Assembly (NCBI GenBank): GCA_014801595.1
Contig: JAAVDV010000023.1
Coordinates: forward strand, 59,464 to 77,135
From: Bacteroides sp.
Lineage (GTDB): Bacteria; Bacteroidota; Bacteroidia; Bacteroidales; Muribaculaceae
DNA: 17,672 nt
Direction: 5' to 3'
Below the pieces are notes generated by a model. The model was not told the DNA's origin, ran no database searches, and saw nothing but the letters and a program-made list of their open reading frames with translations. This document shows positions 7,793 to 14,877 of the stretch, piece by piece (position 1 is the stretch's first letter; the number at the start of each line of letters is the position of its first letter). The translations under genes and the position numbers were made by a program.

Positions 7793-9057
7793 CAAGAAAA
7801 GATTTTGAAATAATGGCCCCCGTCGGAAGCCGGGAGTCGCTGGCCGCCGCCCTGACGGCGGGAGCCGACGCCGTCTACTTCGGTATCGAGGGGCTGAACA
7901 TGCGTTCGCGTTCGAGCGCGAACTTCACACTCGATGACCTGCGCGAGATAGCAGAGATCTGCAACGCCCGCGGAGTGAAGACCTATCTGACGGTCAACAC
8001 GATAATATATGACGCCGACATGGCGCGGATGCGCGAGATAATCGATGCGGCCAAGGAGGCCGGCATCTCCGCTATAATCGCCTCGGACATCGCCGCCATC
8101 ACCTACGCCACGGAGGTGGGGCAACCCGTACACATCTCCACCCAGGTCAACATCAGCAACATCGAGGCCGTGCGTTTCTACGCCCGCTATGCCGACGTGA
8201 TGGTGCTCGCGCGCGAACTTTCGATGGAACAGGTCGGAGAAATATCACGCGCCATCCGCGAAGAGAATATCTGCGGCCCGGCCGGAGAGCCGGTGAGACT
8301 TGAGATGTTCTGCCACGGCGCTCTCTGCATGGCCGTCAGCGGCAAATGCTACATGAGCCTGCATGAGATGAACTCCTCGGCCAACCGGGGGGCATGCAAT
8401 CAGATATGCCGTCGATCCTACACAGTGACCGACAAAGAGACCGGGGCTCAGCTCGACGTGGAGAACCAATACATCATGTCGCCCAAGGATCTCAAGACCA
8501 TCCATTTCCTCAACAAGATGGTGGATGCCGGAGTCAGAGTCTTCAAAATCGAGGGACGTGCCCGCGGTCCGGAATATGTGCTGGAGGCCGTCAGCTGCTA
8601 TTCCGAGGCCCTGCAGGCCATCTGCGACGGCAGATACGACGAGGAGCGCGTGGCGGAATGGGACGCCCGACTGGGGCGTATCTTCAACCGAGGCTTCTGG
8701 GACGGCTACTACATGGGACAACGTCTCGGGGAATGGAGCGCGAAATATGGATCATCGGCCACACGGGTGAAACACTTCATCGGGAAAGTGACGCGTTACT
8801 TCCCGAAACTCGGAGTAGGGGAATTCCGTCTGCTCTCGGGGGAACTTCATGTAGGAGACGAAGTGATCATCACCGGCCCCACCACAGGTGCCCTCATATT
8901 CAAGGTCGAGGAACTGCGGCTTGACGTAGATCCCGTTCCGACGGTAAGAAAAGGTGACCTCTTCGCGATGCCCGTACCCGAGAAAATCCGACTCTCCGAC
9001 CGGCTCTACCGCTGGGAAGAGACAACCAACACCGAACATAAAAACAGCAATAAATAA
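7789..9057 (+). CDS. U32 family protein (peptidase U32 / RNA hydroxylation family)
   Basis: A 422-aa protein. An N-terminal TIM-barrel-like part begins IMAPVGSRESLAAALTAGADAVYFG (from residue 8), followed by the U32 signature (E172 to S190) with C175, C180 and C187, then C203 and C207. C-terminal blocks are YIMSPKDLK and FKIEGRARG, as in E. coli YegQ. Family members once called peptidases are known RNA hydroxylation enzymes: YegQ/TrhP makes 5-hydroxyuridine at tRNA position 34, and RlhA acts on 23S rRNA. The four clustered cysteines fit an iron-sulfur cofactor. By overall similarity TrhP-like tRNA modification is my preference, but paralogs are hard to separate by eye. It overlaps menG by 4 bases and ychF by 1 base. 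Confidence 0.88.
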   Translation: MTRKDFEIMAPVGSRESLAAALTAGADAVYFGIEGLNMRSRSSANFTLDDLREIAEICNARGVKTYLTVNTIIYDADMARMREIIDAAKEAGISAIIASDIAAITYATEVGQPVHISTQVNISNIEAVRFYARYADVMVLARELSMEQVGEISRAIREENICGPAGEPVRLEMFCHGALCMAVSGKCYMSLHEMNSSANRGACNQICRRSYTVTDKETGAQLDVENQYIMSPKDLKTIHFLNKMVDAGVRVFKIEGRARGPEYVLEAVSCYSEALQAICDGRYDEERVAEWDARLGRIFNRGFWDGYYMGQRLGEWSAKYGSSATRVKHFIGKVTRYFPKLGVGEFRLLSGELHVGDEVIITGPTTGALIFKVEELRLDVDPVPTVRKGDLFAMPVPEKIRLSDRLYRWEETTNTEHKNSNK

Positions 9058-10160
9058 TGGCACTTAAATGCGGCATAGTCGGTCTGCCGAACGTCGGCAA
9101 ATCGACACTCTTCAACTGCCTGAGCAACGCCAAGGCTCAGTCAGCCAATTTTCCCTTCTGCACGATCGAACCCAACGTCGGAGTAATCACCGTGCCCGAT
9201 GACCGCCTGACGAAGCTTGTGGAGATGTGCAATCCGAAATCGACGGTACCCGCCACGGTAGAGATAGTCGACATAGCCGGCCTCGTGAAAGGGGCGTCGA
9301 AAGGTGAGGGCTTAGGCAACAAATTCCTCGCCAACATCCGCGAGACGGACGCGATTCTGCACGTGCTCCGCTGCTTCGACGATGACAACATCACCCACGT
9401 CGACACCACGGTGGATCCGGTGCGCGACATGGAAATCATCAACTACGAGCTACAGCTGAAAGACCTCGAAACAGTCGACAACCGACTTGCCAAGACCGAG
9501 AAAGCGGCCAAGACGGGTGGCGACAAGACGGCCAAGATGCAGGTGGAGGTGCTCAAAGCCTACAAAGAGGCTCTCGAACAGGGGAAGCCGGCGCGGAGCG
9601 TCAGCTTCGAGACGAAAGATGAGGAGAAATTCGCACGCGAACTCTTCCTGCTGACCAACAAGCCGGTGCTCTACGTCTGCAATGTCGACGACTCATCGGC
9701 CGTCGATGGCAACGCCTACGTCGAGCGTGTGCGCGAGGCTATCGCCGGACAGGATTCCGACCTTATGATCGTAGCCGCCAAGACAGAGAGCGAGATCGCC
9801 GAACTCGACACCTGGGAGGAGCGTCAGGAATTCCTCAACGAGATCGGCCTTGAGGAATCGGGAGTGAGCCGGCTGATACGCGCGGCCTACCGCCTGCTCG
9901 ACCTTCAGACCTATTTCACGGCGGGCCCGGACGAAGTGCGCGCATGGACATTCATGCGCGGCACGAAAGCTCCGCAGGCGGCCGGCATCATCCACACCGA
10001 CTTCGAGAAAGGCTTCATACGCGCCGAGGTGATCAAATATGACGACTTCGTGACGCTCGGCTCCGAGAATGCGGTCAAAGAGGCGGGAAAGATGGCCGTA
10101 GAGGGGAAGGAATATGTGGTGCAGGATGGAGACATCATGCACTTCCGCTTCAACGTCTGA
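9057..10160 (+). CDS. ychF: Redox-regulated ATPase YchF (Obg family)
   Basis: A 367-aa cytoplasmic P-loop NTPase associated with ribosomes and stress response. It has the Walker A motif GLPNVGKS (9-16), switch II DIAGL (72-76), a helical insert (about 130-180), and a C-terminal TGS domain with DEVRAWTFMRGTKAPQAAG and the final VVQDGDIMHFRFNV. YchF prefers ATP because it has NxxE instead of NKxD at G4; here the site reads NVDD (209-212), a conservative change that still lacks the GTP-selecting lysine. The start codon shares its A with the stop of the U32 gene (TAATG), so translation is likely coupled. It is the last gene of the operon. Confidence 0.97.
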   Translation: MALKCGIVGLPNVGKSTLFNCLSNAKAQSANFPFCTIEPNVGVITVPDDRLTKLVEMCNPKSTVPATVEIVDIAGLVKGASKGEGLGNKFLANIRETDAILHVLRCFDDDNITHVDTTVDPVRDMEIINYELQLKDLETVDNRLAKTEKAAKTGGDKTAKMQVEVLKAYKEALEQGKPARSVSFETKDEEKFARELFLLTNKPVLYVCNVDDSSAVDGNAYVERVREAIAGQDSDLMIVAAKTESEIAELDTWEERQEFLNEIGLEESGVSRLIRAAYRLLDLQTYFTAGPDEVRAWTFMRGTKAPQAAGIIHTDFEKGFIRAEVIKYDDFVTLGSENAVKEAGKMAVEGKEYVVQDGDIMHFRFNV

Positions 10161-10184
10161 AGCCCACCGCAACACTATCATATA

Positions 10185-10217
10185 AAATTGGCGCGCCTTT
10201 TTCGGGCGCGCCAATTT
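10185..10217. terminator. Strong hairpin between convergent ychF and mscL
   Basis: A perfect 13-bp stem (10185-10197 with 10205-10217) has a T-rich 7-base loop and GGCGCGCC at its core. No T-run follows on either strand, so it is an atypical terminator, but its place between two converging genes fits a two-way stop or an RNA 3'-end protector. Confidence 0.65.
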
Positions 10218-10268
10218 CATATGCTGATGAAGGTGTTTAAACGCCTTCGATATCCTAATCAACAGAGA

Positions 10269-10724
10269 TCAATTTTTGGAAGCGGGGGTGTTGGCCTGCT
10301 TCTCAAGCAGGTCGCGGATCTGAGTGAGGAGCACCTCCTCCTTCGTCGGCTCGGGAGCGGCGGGAGCGGGTTCGGGCTCAGCCTCCTTCTTCTTGAGCTT
10401 CATAGCCATGCGGATAGCCACGAAGATACAAATCGCTATAATCAGGAAATCGATGATATTCTGGATGAACATACCATAGTTCCATGTGACGGCCTCCTTC
10501 ACGATCTCATTGGTGACAGGATCCTTGACAGCCTGACTCAACTCGATCGACTTATCGGAGAAATTGACTCCACCCGTAGCGAGAGAGACGACCGGCATGA
10601 TGATGTCGTTGACCAGCGAGGTCACGATTTTACCGAAGGCTCCGCCGATGATGACACCGACAGCCATGTCAACGATATTCCCCTTGAGGGCGAATTCTTT
10701 AAAATCATTTAAAAATTTGCTCAT
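10269..10724 (-). CDS. mscL: Large-conductance mechanosensitive channel MscL
   Basis: A 151-aa inner membrane protein that opens under high membrane tension to release solutes during osmotic downshock. The N-terminal amphipathic helix begins KFLNDFKEFALKGN (3-16). TM1 (about 17-45) has the gate stretch VDMAVGVIIGGAFGKIVTSL. A periplasmic loop follows, then TM2 (about 84-107) and a charged KLKKKEAEPEP linker leading to a C-terminal helical bundle. Length is normal. It is a single gene on the minus strand between ychF and gap. Upstream, TTG-N20-TATATAA on the minus strand (about 10745-10775) is only a weak promoter candidate. Confidence 0.97.
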   Translation of the reverse strand: MSKFLNDFKEFALKGNIVDMAVGVIIGGAFGKIVTSLVNDIIMPVVSLATGGVNFSDKSIELSQAVKDPVTNEIVKEAVTWNYGMFIQNIIDFLIIAICIFVAIRMAMKLKKKEAEPEPAPAAPEPTKEEVLLTQIRDLLEKQANTPASKN

Positions 10725-10901
10725 ATGCGATAAATTATGGATTTAATCGGTTATATAGACAGAGAGGGGAAACTCCTCAACAGTCGTGCCGGCCACGCGA
10801 GACAAAAGTCGGGAGATGGGCTAAAGCATAAAAACATGCTTTAAAACAGCTTTTGACAAAAGTTTCAACCTGAACGATGAGAAAATTAGAAAAATTTTTG
10901 C
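10725..10901. other. Intergenic region between divergent mscL and gap
   Basis: No gene is seen here. It holds two small AT-rich stem-loops: AAAGCAT/ATGCTTT at 10823-10842 and CTTTT/AAAAG at about 10850-10862. It presumably carries the mscL promoter, which I cannot place with confidence. Confidence 0.5.
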
Positions 10902-10909
10902 TAATTTTG
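10902..10909 (+). promoter_or_regulatory. Candidate -7 box of the gap promoter
   Basis: TAATTTTG matches the Bacteroidota -7 element. The expected TTTG at about 10878 is poorly matched (TGAG), so this is a half-supported promoter. It would start RNA near 10916 and give gap a leader of about 120 bases. Confidence 0.5.
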
Positions 10910-10920
10910 CAGTCGTAAAC

Positions 10921-10998
10921 ATGGCTGGACAAAGTCTGCCGAGCGGGTGGGCTGCAATTATAACAACAAAAGGTAAAAAAATTTTACGAAAAGAATAA
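10921..10998 (+). CDS. Possible 25-aa leader peptide upstream of gap
   Basis: A short open frame starts about 5 bases after the predicted RNA start and ends 37 bases before gap. It would encode a 25-residue peptide that begins MAGQSLPSGWAAII and ends in a lysine/arginine-rich tail (KGKKILRKE). It is GC-rich at the start and AT-rich at the end. There is no ribosome binding site, so translation would be nearly leaderless. It may be a regulatory peptide of the gap leader or chance. Confidence 0.3.
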   Translation: MAGQSLPSGWAAIITTKGKKILRKE

Positions 10999-11035
10999 AA
11001 AATTTAAATAGAACCCAAATTTAAATATTAAAAAC

Positions 11036-12046
11036 ATGACTAAAATCGGTATCAACGGCTTTGGCCGTATCGGACGTTTCGTGTTCCGCGCCTCAACCAA
11101 GAGAGACGACCTGGAGGTTGTAGCCATCAACGACCTTCTTCCCGTGGACTACATGGCATACATGCTGAAATACGACACAATGCACGGTCGTTTCGACGGC
11201 ACTGTAGACTATGACCTGGAGAAGAGCCTCCTGATCGTCAACGGCAAGCCCATCCGCGTGACCGCATGCCGCGACCCGAAAGAGATCGGCTGGGGCGAAG
11301 TCGGCGCTGAATACGTAGTTGAGTCCACCGGTCTGTTCCTGACCAAAGAGAAAGCACAGGCTCACCTTGAGGCAGGCGCAAAGTATGTCGTGATGTCAGC
11401 TCCCTCGAAGGACGACACCCCCATGTTCGTTGTAGGTGTTAACCAGACTTCCTACGTTCCCGGCACTCAGATCGTATCCAACGCATCCTGCACCACCAAC
11501 TGTCTCGCTCCCCTCGCCAAGGTGCTCCACGAGAACTTCGGCATCAAGGAGGGTCTTATGACAACCGTTCACTCCACAACAGCTACCCAGAAGACTGTCG
11601 ACGGTCCCTCCATGAAGGACTGGCGCGGCGGCCGTGCGGCTTCCGCCAACATCATCCCCTCTTCCACAGGTGCTGCCAAGGCTGTAGGTAAAGTTATCCC
11701 CGAGCTCAACGGCAAGCTCACAGGTATCTCCATGCGTGTCCCCACTCTCGACGTTTCTGTAGTCGACCTGACCTGCAACCTCGAGAAGCCCGCTACAAAG
11801 GAGGCTATCTGCGCTGCCATGAAGGCTGCTGCCGAAGGCGAACTCAAGGGTGTGCTCGGCTACACTGAGGACGCTGTAGTAAGCTCCGACTTCCTCGGCT
11901 GCCCCCTCACTTCTATCTTCGACGCAACTGCCGGCGTATATTTGACCGACAACTTCGTGAAGGTTATCTCATGGTATGACAACGAGATCGGCTATTCTAA
12001 CAAAGTGCTCGACCTCATCTCCTACATGAAGAAGGTTAACGGCTGA
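11036..12046 (+). CDS. gap: Glyceraldehyde-3-phosphate dehydrogenase
   Basis: A 336-aa cytoplasmic glycolytic enzyme that oxidises glyceraldehyde 3-phosphate with NAD+ and phosphate to 1,3-bisphosphoglycerate. The NAD fold has GFGRIGR (8-14), and D33 indicates NAD over NADP. The catalytic site is SNASCTTNC (148-156) with C152 as nucleophile. The C-terminal WYDNEIGYSNKVLDL stretch is present. Codon use differs from the neighbours (many TCC, GCT, GTT/GTA codons, lower GC), as expected for very high expression. The A/T-rich region just before the start, without a Shine-Dalgarno sequence, is typical of strongly translated Bacteroidota genes. It is single, with its own terminator. Confidence 0.98.
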   Translation: MTKIGINGFGRIGRFVFRASTKRDDLEVVAINDLLPVDYMAYMLKYDTMHGRFDGTVDYDLEKSLLIVNGKPIRVTACRDPKEIGWGEVGAEYVVESTGLFLTKEKAQAHLEAGAKYVVMSAPSKDDTPMFVVGVNQTSYVPGTQIVSNASCTTNCLAPLAKVLHENFGIKEGLMTTVHSTTATQKTVDGPSMKDWRGGRAASANIIPSSTGAAKAVGKVIPELNGKLTGISMRVPTLDVSVVDLTCNLEKPATKEAICAAMKAAAEGELKGVLGYTEDAVVSSDFLGCPLTSIFDATAGVYLTDNFVKVISWYDNEIGYSNKVLDLISYMKKVNG

Positions 12047-12070
12047 TTCTAAAAAATCTGAACATACTTC

Positions 12071-12104
12071 AAGCCCCTGTCTATCGGCAGGGGCTTCTTT
12101 TTTT
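12071..12104 (+). terminator. Intrinsic terminator of gap
   Basis: A perfect 9-bp stem (12071-12079 with 12088-12096) with an 8-base loop is followed by CTTTTTTT. This is a textbook rho-independent terminator 24 bases after the gap stop. Confidence 0.93.
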
Positions 12105-12209
12105 GACATAATGATAATAATAAATTGCCAATATAGCCACCTGATTACCTTTCAAATAGGCAATTATCAAAGGAATAATTTACAAATATTAAAAATTTTT
12201 CATAAAACA

Positions 12210-12241
12210 TTTGGTAATCTGATAAAAATTTACCAACTTTG
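12210..12241 (+). promoter_or_regulatory. Promoter of a putative structured RNA
   Basis: TTTG (12210-12213), exactly 20 bases, CAACTTTG (12234-12241), one base off the TAnnTTTG consensus. It predicts an RNA start near 12247, at the 5' edge of the structured region. Confidence 0.7.
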
Positions 12242-12246
12242 CATCG

Positions 12247-12535
12247 GTCAATTTTCAACAGGCTCAGAGGACCATGCGCGAAGAGCCTGAACGTTACAAA
12301 AATGCAGGCCGATGCCTGTGAGAACAGGATAAGGACCGTCGGGGCACGGAGGTGGAAGACCGCGCCCGGATGTTTGTTTGGTTGAATATTGGTATACACA
12401 ACAACACACAGAGATTATCGATTCGGGGTTACTTGAAAAAGAGTCAAGTGTAGAGATCAGGAAAGTCTACGGGCAGTTTCCCCGAAAAGAAAGAGGATGG
12501 TGGCGCGCCCGTGAGGGTTCGCCGCCATTTTTCTC
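12247..12535 (+). ncRNA. Putative structured non-coding RNA, about 290 nt
   Basis: The stretch has a promoter in front, a terminator behind and no convincing gene inside. Two folded domains can be drawn. Domain 1 is closed by 12249-12259 with 12381-12391 (10 of 11 pairs). Inside it are hairpins 12259-12265/12283-12289, 12305-12309/12314-12318, and a GC-rich arm 12342-12349/12360-12367 with one A-C mismatch. Domain 2 is closed by 12424-12428 with 12480-12484 and encloses 12431-12436/12444-12449 and 12450-12454/12466-12470. The RNA lies between gap and the sirtuin gene, which has its own promoter directly after. It does not show the hallmarks of tmRNA, RNase P RNA or SRP RNA. It could be a 6S-like or other regulatory RNA; I cannot name it. 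Confidence 0.55.
12497..12535 (+). terminator. Intrinsic terminator of the putative RNA
   Basis: A 9-bp stem (12497-12505 with 12520-12528, one G-U pair), an inner CCC/GGG stem and a GTGA tetraloop are followed by TTTTTCTCT. It ends a transcript that cannot be gap's, since gap already has a terminator at 12071. Confidence 0.8.
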
Positions 12536-12566
12536 TTGCAAATCTCGGAAAAATAGCGTATCTTTG
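12535..12566 (+). promoter_or_regulatory. Promoter of the sirtuin gene
   Basis: CTTG (12535-12538), 20 bases, TATCTTTG (12559-12566). The -7 box is perfect and the -33 box has one mismatch. The RNA start would be near 12573, which rules out the upstream in-frame ATG at 12511 as the sirtuin start. Confidence 0.78.
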
Positions 12567-12615
12567 GGCGTTGACCGGGGGATGGATTCCCGGCGTAAAA
12601 AAGCACCTCAAAAAA

Positions 12616-13320
12616 ATGACAAAACCCAAATTAGTGATATCCACCGGCGCCGGCATATCAGCCGAGAGCGGCATAAAGACCTTCCGCGACGCAGATGGTC
12701 TCTGGGAGAACTATCCGGTGATGGATGTGGCCTCGGCCGACGGCTTCCGCCGCAATCCCGCGCTGATCCATCGCTTCTACAACGAGCGGCGTCGCGCCCT
12801 TCTCTCGGCAAAGCCCAACGCGGCCCATATCGCGCTTGCCGAACTTGAGAAAGACTACGACGTCAGTATAATCACGCAGAACGTCGACGACCTGCATGAA
12901 CGGGCCGGCTCATCGAAAATACTGCATCTTCACGGAGAACTCATGAAGATTCGCTCCGTCAGCGACCCCGACTACATCGAGACCCTCGACGCCGACCATC
13001 TTGAGACGACACCCGAGACGCGCGGCAAGCGAGGGGACCTGATGCGTCCGTATATCGTATTTTTCCAGGAGCCGGTGCCGATGATCGAGCGCGCCGTGGA
13101 GCTTGTGAGCGAGGCCGATATATTCGTCGTCATCGGGACATCGCTGGTGGTGTATCCGGCGGCGGGGCTGATCCACTACGTGCGACCCGGGGTGCCGATC
13201 TACTATATAGATCCCAATCCGGCGCCTACGCCGGGCATACCGGGCCTGAAAGTGATAAAAGCGCCGGCCACGAAAGGAGTGGAGCTGCTCGCCAGAGAGC
13301 TGGAGCGCGGAGGAAAATAA
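12616..13320 (+). CDS. cobB: Sir2-family NAD-dependent protein deacylase, zinc-less type
   Basis: A 234-aa sirtuin that removes acyl groups from lysines using NAD+, releasing nicotinamide. Motifs are GAGISAESGI (11-20), TQNVDDLHERAG (87-98), the catalytic histidine H106 in LHLHGEL and the GTSLVVYPAAG stretch (174-184). Y55 and R58 form the class III Y-x-x-R pair that binds acidic acyl groups, so desuccinylase activity is likely. The four cysteines that bind zinc in E. coli CobB are absent; the protein has no cysteine at all. I chose the ATG at 12616, not 12511, because the promoter lies between them and homology starts at KPKLVIST. It is a single gene, 132 bases before the kor operon. Confidence 0.92.
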   Translation: MTKPKLVISTGAGISAESGIKTFRDADGLWENYPVMDVASADGFRRNPALIHRFYNERRRALLSAKPNAAHIALAELEKDYDVSIITQNVDDLHERAGSSKILHLHGELMKIRSVSDPDYIETLDADHLETTPETRGKRGDLMRPYIVFFQEPVPMIERAVELVSEADIFVVIGTSLVVYPAAGLIHYVRPGVPIYYIDPNPAPTPGIPGLKVIKAPATKGVELLARELERGGK

Positions 13321-13374
13321 AGAAATATGTTGCACAACATATAAAACTTCGCCCCATAAACCCTTTAAATTGAC

Positions 13375-13382
13375 TACATTTG
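13375..13382 (+). promoter_or_regulatory. Candidate -7 box of the kor operon promoter
   Basis: TACATTTG matches the Bacteroidota -7 element 71 bases before the ferredoxin gene. No good TTTG box lies 19-21 bases upstream, so the promoter may need an activator or be placed elsewhere. RNA would start near 13389. A 13-codon frame (13398-13439) follows at once and could be a leader peptide or chance. Confidence 0.45.
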
Positions 13383-13452
13383 TAAAAAAGTAACATCATG
13401 AAAAACATGACGGTCTCACTCAGGTCGTCAAGTATCTAAAAATCAATAGTAT

Positions 13453-13683
13453 ATGGCAAAAGTAAAAGGTGCCGTCACAGTGAATGTGGAGCGTTGCAAA
13501 GGCTGCGATCTCTGTGTGGTGGCATGTCCGACAGACACACTGTCGCTTCAGGCAAACGAGGTGAACGACCGCGGTTATCACTATGCCTATATGGCCAATC
13601 CCGACAACTGCACGGGTTGCTGTTCCTGCGCATGGGTATGTCCGGACGCGTGCATCGAAGTATACCGCGTAAAAGTAGACTGA
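13453..13683 (+). CDS. korD: 2-oxoacid:ferredoxin oxidoreductase, ferredoxin-like (delta) subunit
   Basis: A 76-aa protein with two [4Fe-4S] sites: C15, C18, C21, C25 (CKGCDLCVVACP) and C53, C56, C59, C63 (CTGCCSCAWVCP). It is the electron-exit subunit of the 2-oxoacid:ferredoxin oxidoreductase encoded by the next three genes, carrying electrons from the thiamine diphosphate centre towards free ferredoxin. Small size and position as first gene match the delta-alpha-beta-gamma order known for four-subunit KOR/VOR enzymes. The spacing to the alpha gene is 62 bases. Confidence 0.92.
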   Translation: MAKVKGAVTVNVERCKGCDLCVVACPTDTLSLQANEVNDRGYHYAYMANPDNCTGCCSCAWVCPDACIEVYRVKVD

Positions 13684-13745
13684 AAGAGGTCATTACTCTG
13701 GAAAAAATCCTTAAACCAAACCCTTGAACTAACATTACACCGAAT

Positions 13746-14828
13746 ATGAAAGAAGAGGTAAGACTCATGAAGGGTAACGAGGCCATCGCCCACGCCGCGA
13801 TCCGCTACGGCTGCGACGGCTATTTCGGCTACCCGATCACCCCCCAGTCGGAAGTGCTGGAGACACTCGAGGAGCTTATGCCGTGGGAGACGACCGGCAT
13901 GGTCGTACTGCAGGCAGAATCCGAAGTGGCAGCAATCAACATGGTCTACGGCGGCGCGGCCTCCGGCAAGGCCGTGATGACATCCTCGTCGTCGCCCGGC
14001 GTCAGCCTGAAGCAGGAGGGCATCTCATATATAGCGGCAGCCTCGCTGCCGGCCCTGATTCTGAACGTGATGCGCGGCGGCCCCGGTCTGGGCACGATCC
14101 AGCCCTCTCAGGCCGACTACTTCCAGGCCACCAAGGGTGGCGGCCACGGCGACTATCATCTGATCGTTCTGGCGCCCTCGACGGTGCAGGAGATGGTGGA
14201 CTTCGTCGGTCTCGGCTTTGACCTCGCGTTCAAATATACCAACCCCGCCATGATCCTTGCCGACGGCATCGTGGGCCAGATGATGGAGAAGGTAGTCCTT
14301 CCGGAGCAGCGTCCGCGCCGCACGGAGGAGGAGATCCGCGAGCAGTGCCCCTGGGCGGCCGACGGCCGCAAGGGTGGCCGCAAGCGCAACGTCGTGACAT
14401 CGCTTGAGCTTGAGTCAGCCCGCATGGAGGAGATCAACCACAAGCTCCAGGCCCGCTACCGCGAGATCGAGAAGAACGAGACCCGCTGGGAAGAGATCGA
14501 TGTCGAGGGAGCCGACTACCTGATCGTGGCGTTCGGTTCGATCGCCCGTATCTGCACGAAGGCCAAGGAGCTGGCAGCCGAGAAGGGCATCAAGGTCGGC
14601 ATCGTCCGCCCGATCACCCTCTGGCCCTTCCCGACAGAGGCTATCGCGCGTGCTGCCGAAGGGAAGAAGGGTATTCTCTGCGTCGAGCTGAATGCCGGCC
14701 AGATGATCGAGGATGTGCGTCTCGCCGTCCATGACAATCTTCCCGTGGAGCATTTCGGACGTCTGGGTGGCATCATTCCCAGCCCCGATGAAGTGGTGAA
14801 GGCCCTTGAGGAGAAAATCGTGAAATAA
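13746..14828 (+). CDS. korA: 2-oxoacid:ferredoxin oxidoreductase alpha subunit (VorB/KorA)
   Basis: A 360-aa subunit beginning with the pyrimidine-binding domain of thiamine-dependent oxidoreductases: GNEAIAHAAIRYGCDGYFGY (10-29), the glutamate-bearing QAESEVAAIN (56-65), and RGGPGLGTIQPSQADYFQA (110-128). A transketolase C-terminal-like domain follows (about 245-355: VAFGSIARIC, GIVRPITLWPFP). The RGGPGLG-IQPSQAD version resembles subunits named VorB (3-methyl-2-oxobutanoate). Related Bacteroidota operons are also named KOR (2-oxoglutarate), and by eye I cannot decide the substrate. The enzyme converts a 2-oxoacid plus CoA to acyl-CoA, CO2 and reduced ferredoxin, or runs in reverse. It is oxygen-sensitive and typical of anaerobes. 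Confidence 0.93.
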   Translation: MKEEVRLMKGNEAIAHAAIRYGCDGYFGYPITPQSEVLETLEELMPWETTGMVVLQAESEVAAINMVYGGAASGKAVMTSSSSPGVSLKQEGISYIAAASLPALILNVMRGGPGLGTIQPSQADYFQATKGGGHGDYHLIVLAPSTVQEMVDFVGLGFDLAFKYTNPAMILADGIVGQMMEKVVLPEQRPRRTEEEIREQCPWAADGRKGGRKRNVVTSLELESARMEEINHKLQARYREIEKNETRWEEIDVEGADYLIVAFGSIARICTKAKELAAEKGIKVGIVRPITLWPFPTEAIARAAEGKKGILCVELNAGQMIEDVRLAVHDNLPVEHFGRLGGIIPSPDEVVKALEEKIVK

Positions 14829-14877
14829 ACCTCGCCTGCACCCGATCAAAATCCTTCTATTAAAACCGAATCCAACG

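Noticed and set aside
12274..12321. A 15-codon frame inside the putative RNA
   Set aside because: It overlaps two predicted helices, has no ribosome binding site and stops early. I cannot exclude it but prefer the structural RNA.
12460..12484. RNase P RNA, because GGAAAGTC followed by GGGCA recalls its conserved 5' core
   Set aside because: The motif is interrupted and lies near the 3' end of the transcript, the transcript is too short, and the matching 3' core is absent.
12378..12848. A 156-codon frame starting with TTG between gap and the sirtuin gene
   Set aside because: It runs through the RNA terminator and the sirtuin promoter, then overlaps the sirtuin gene in another frame.
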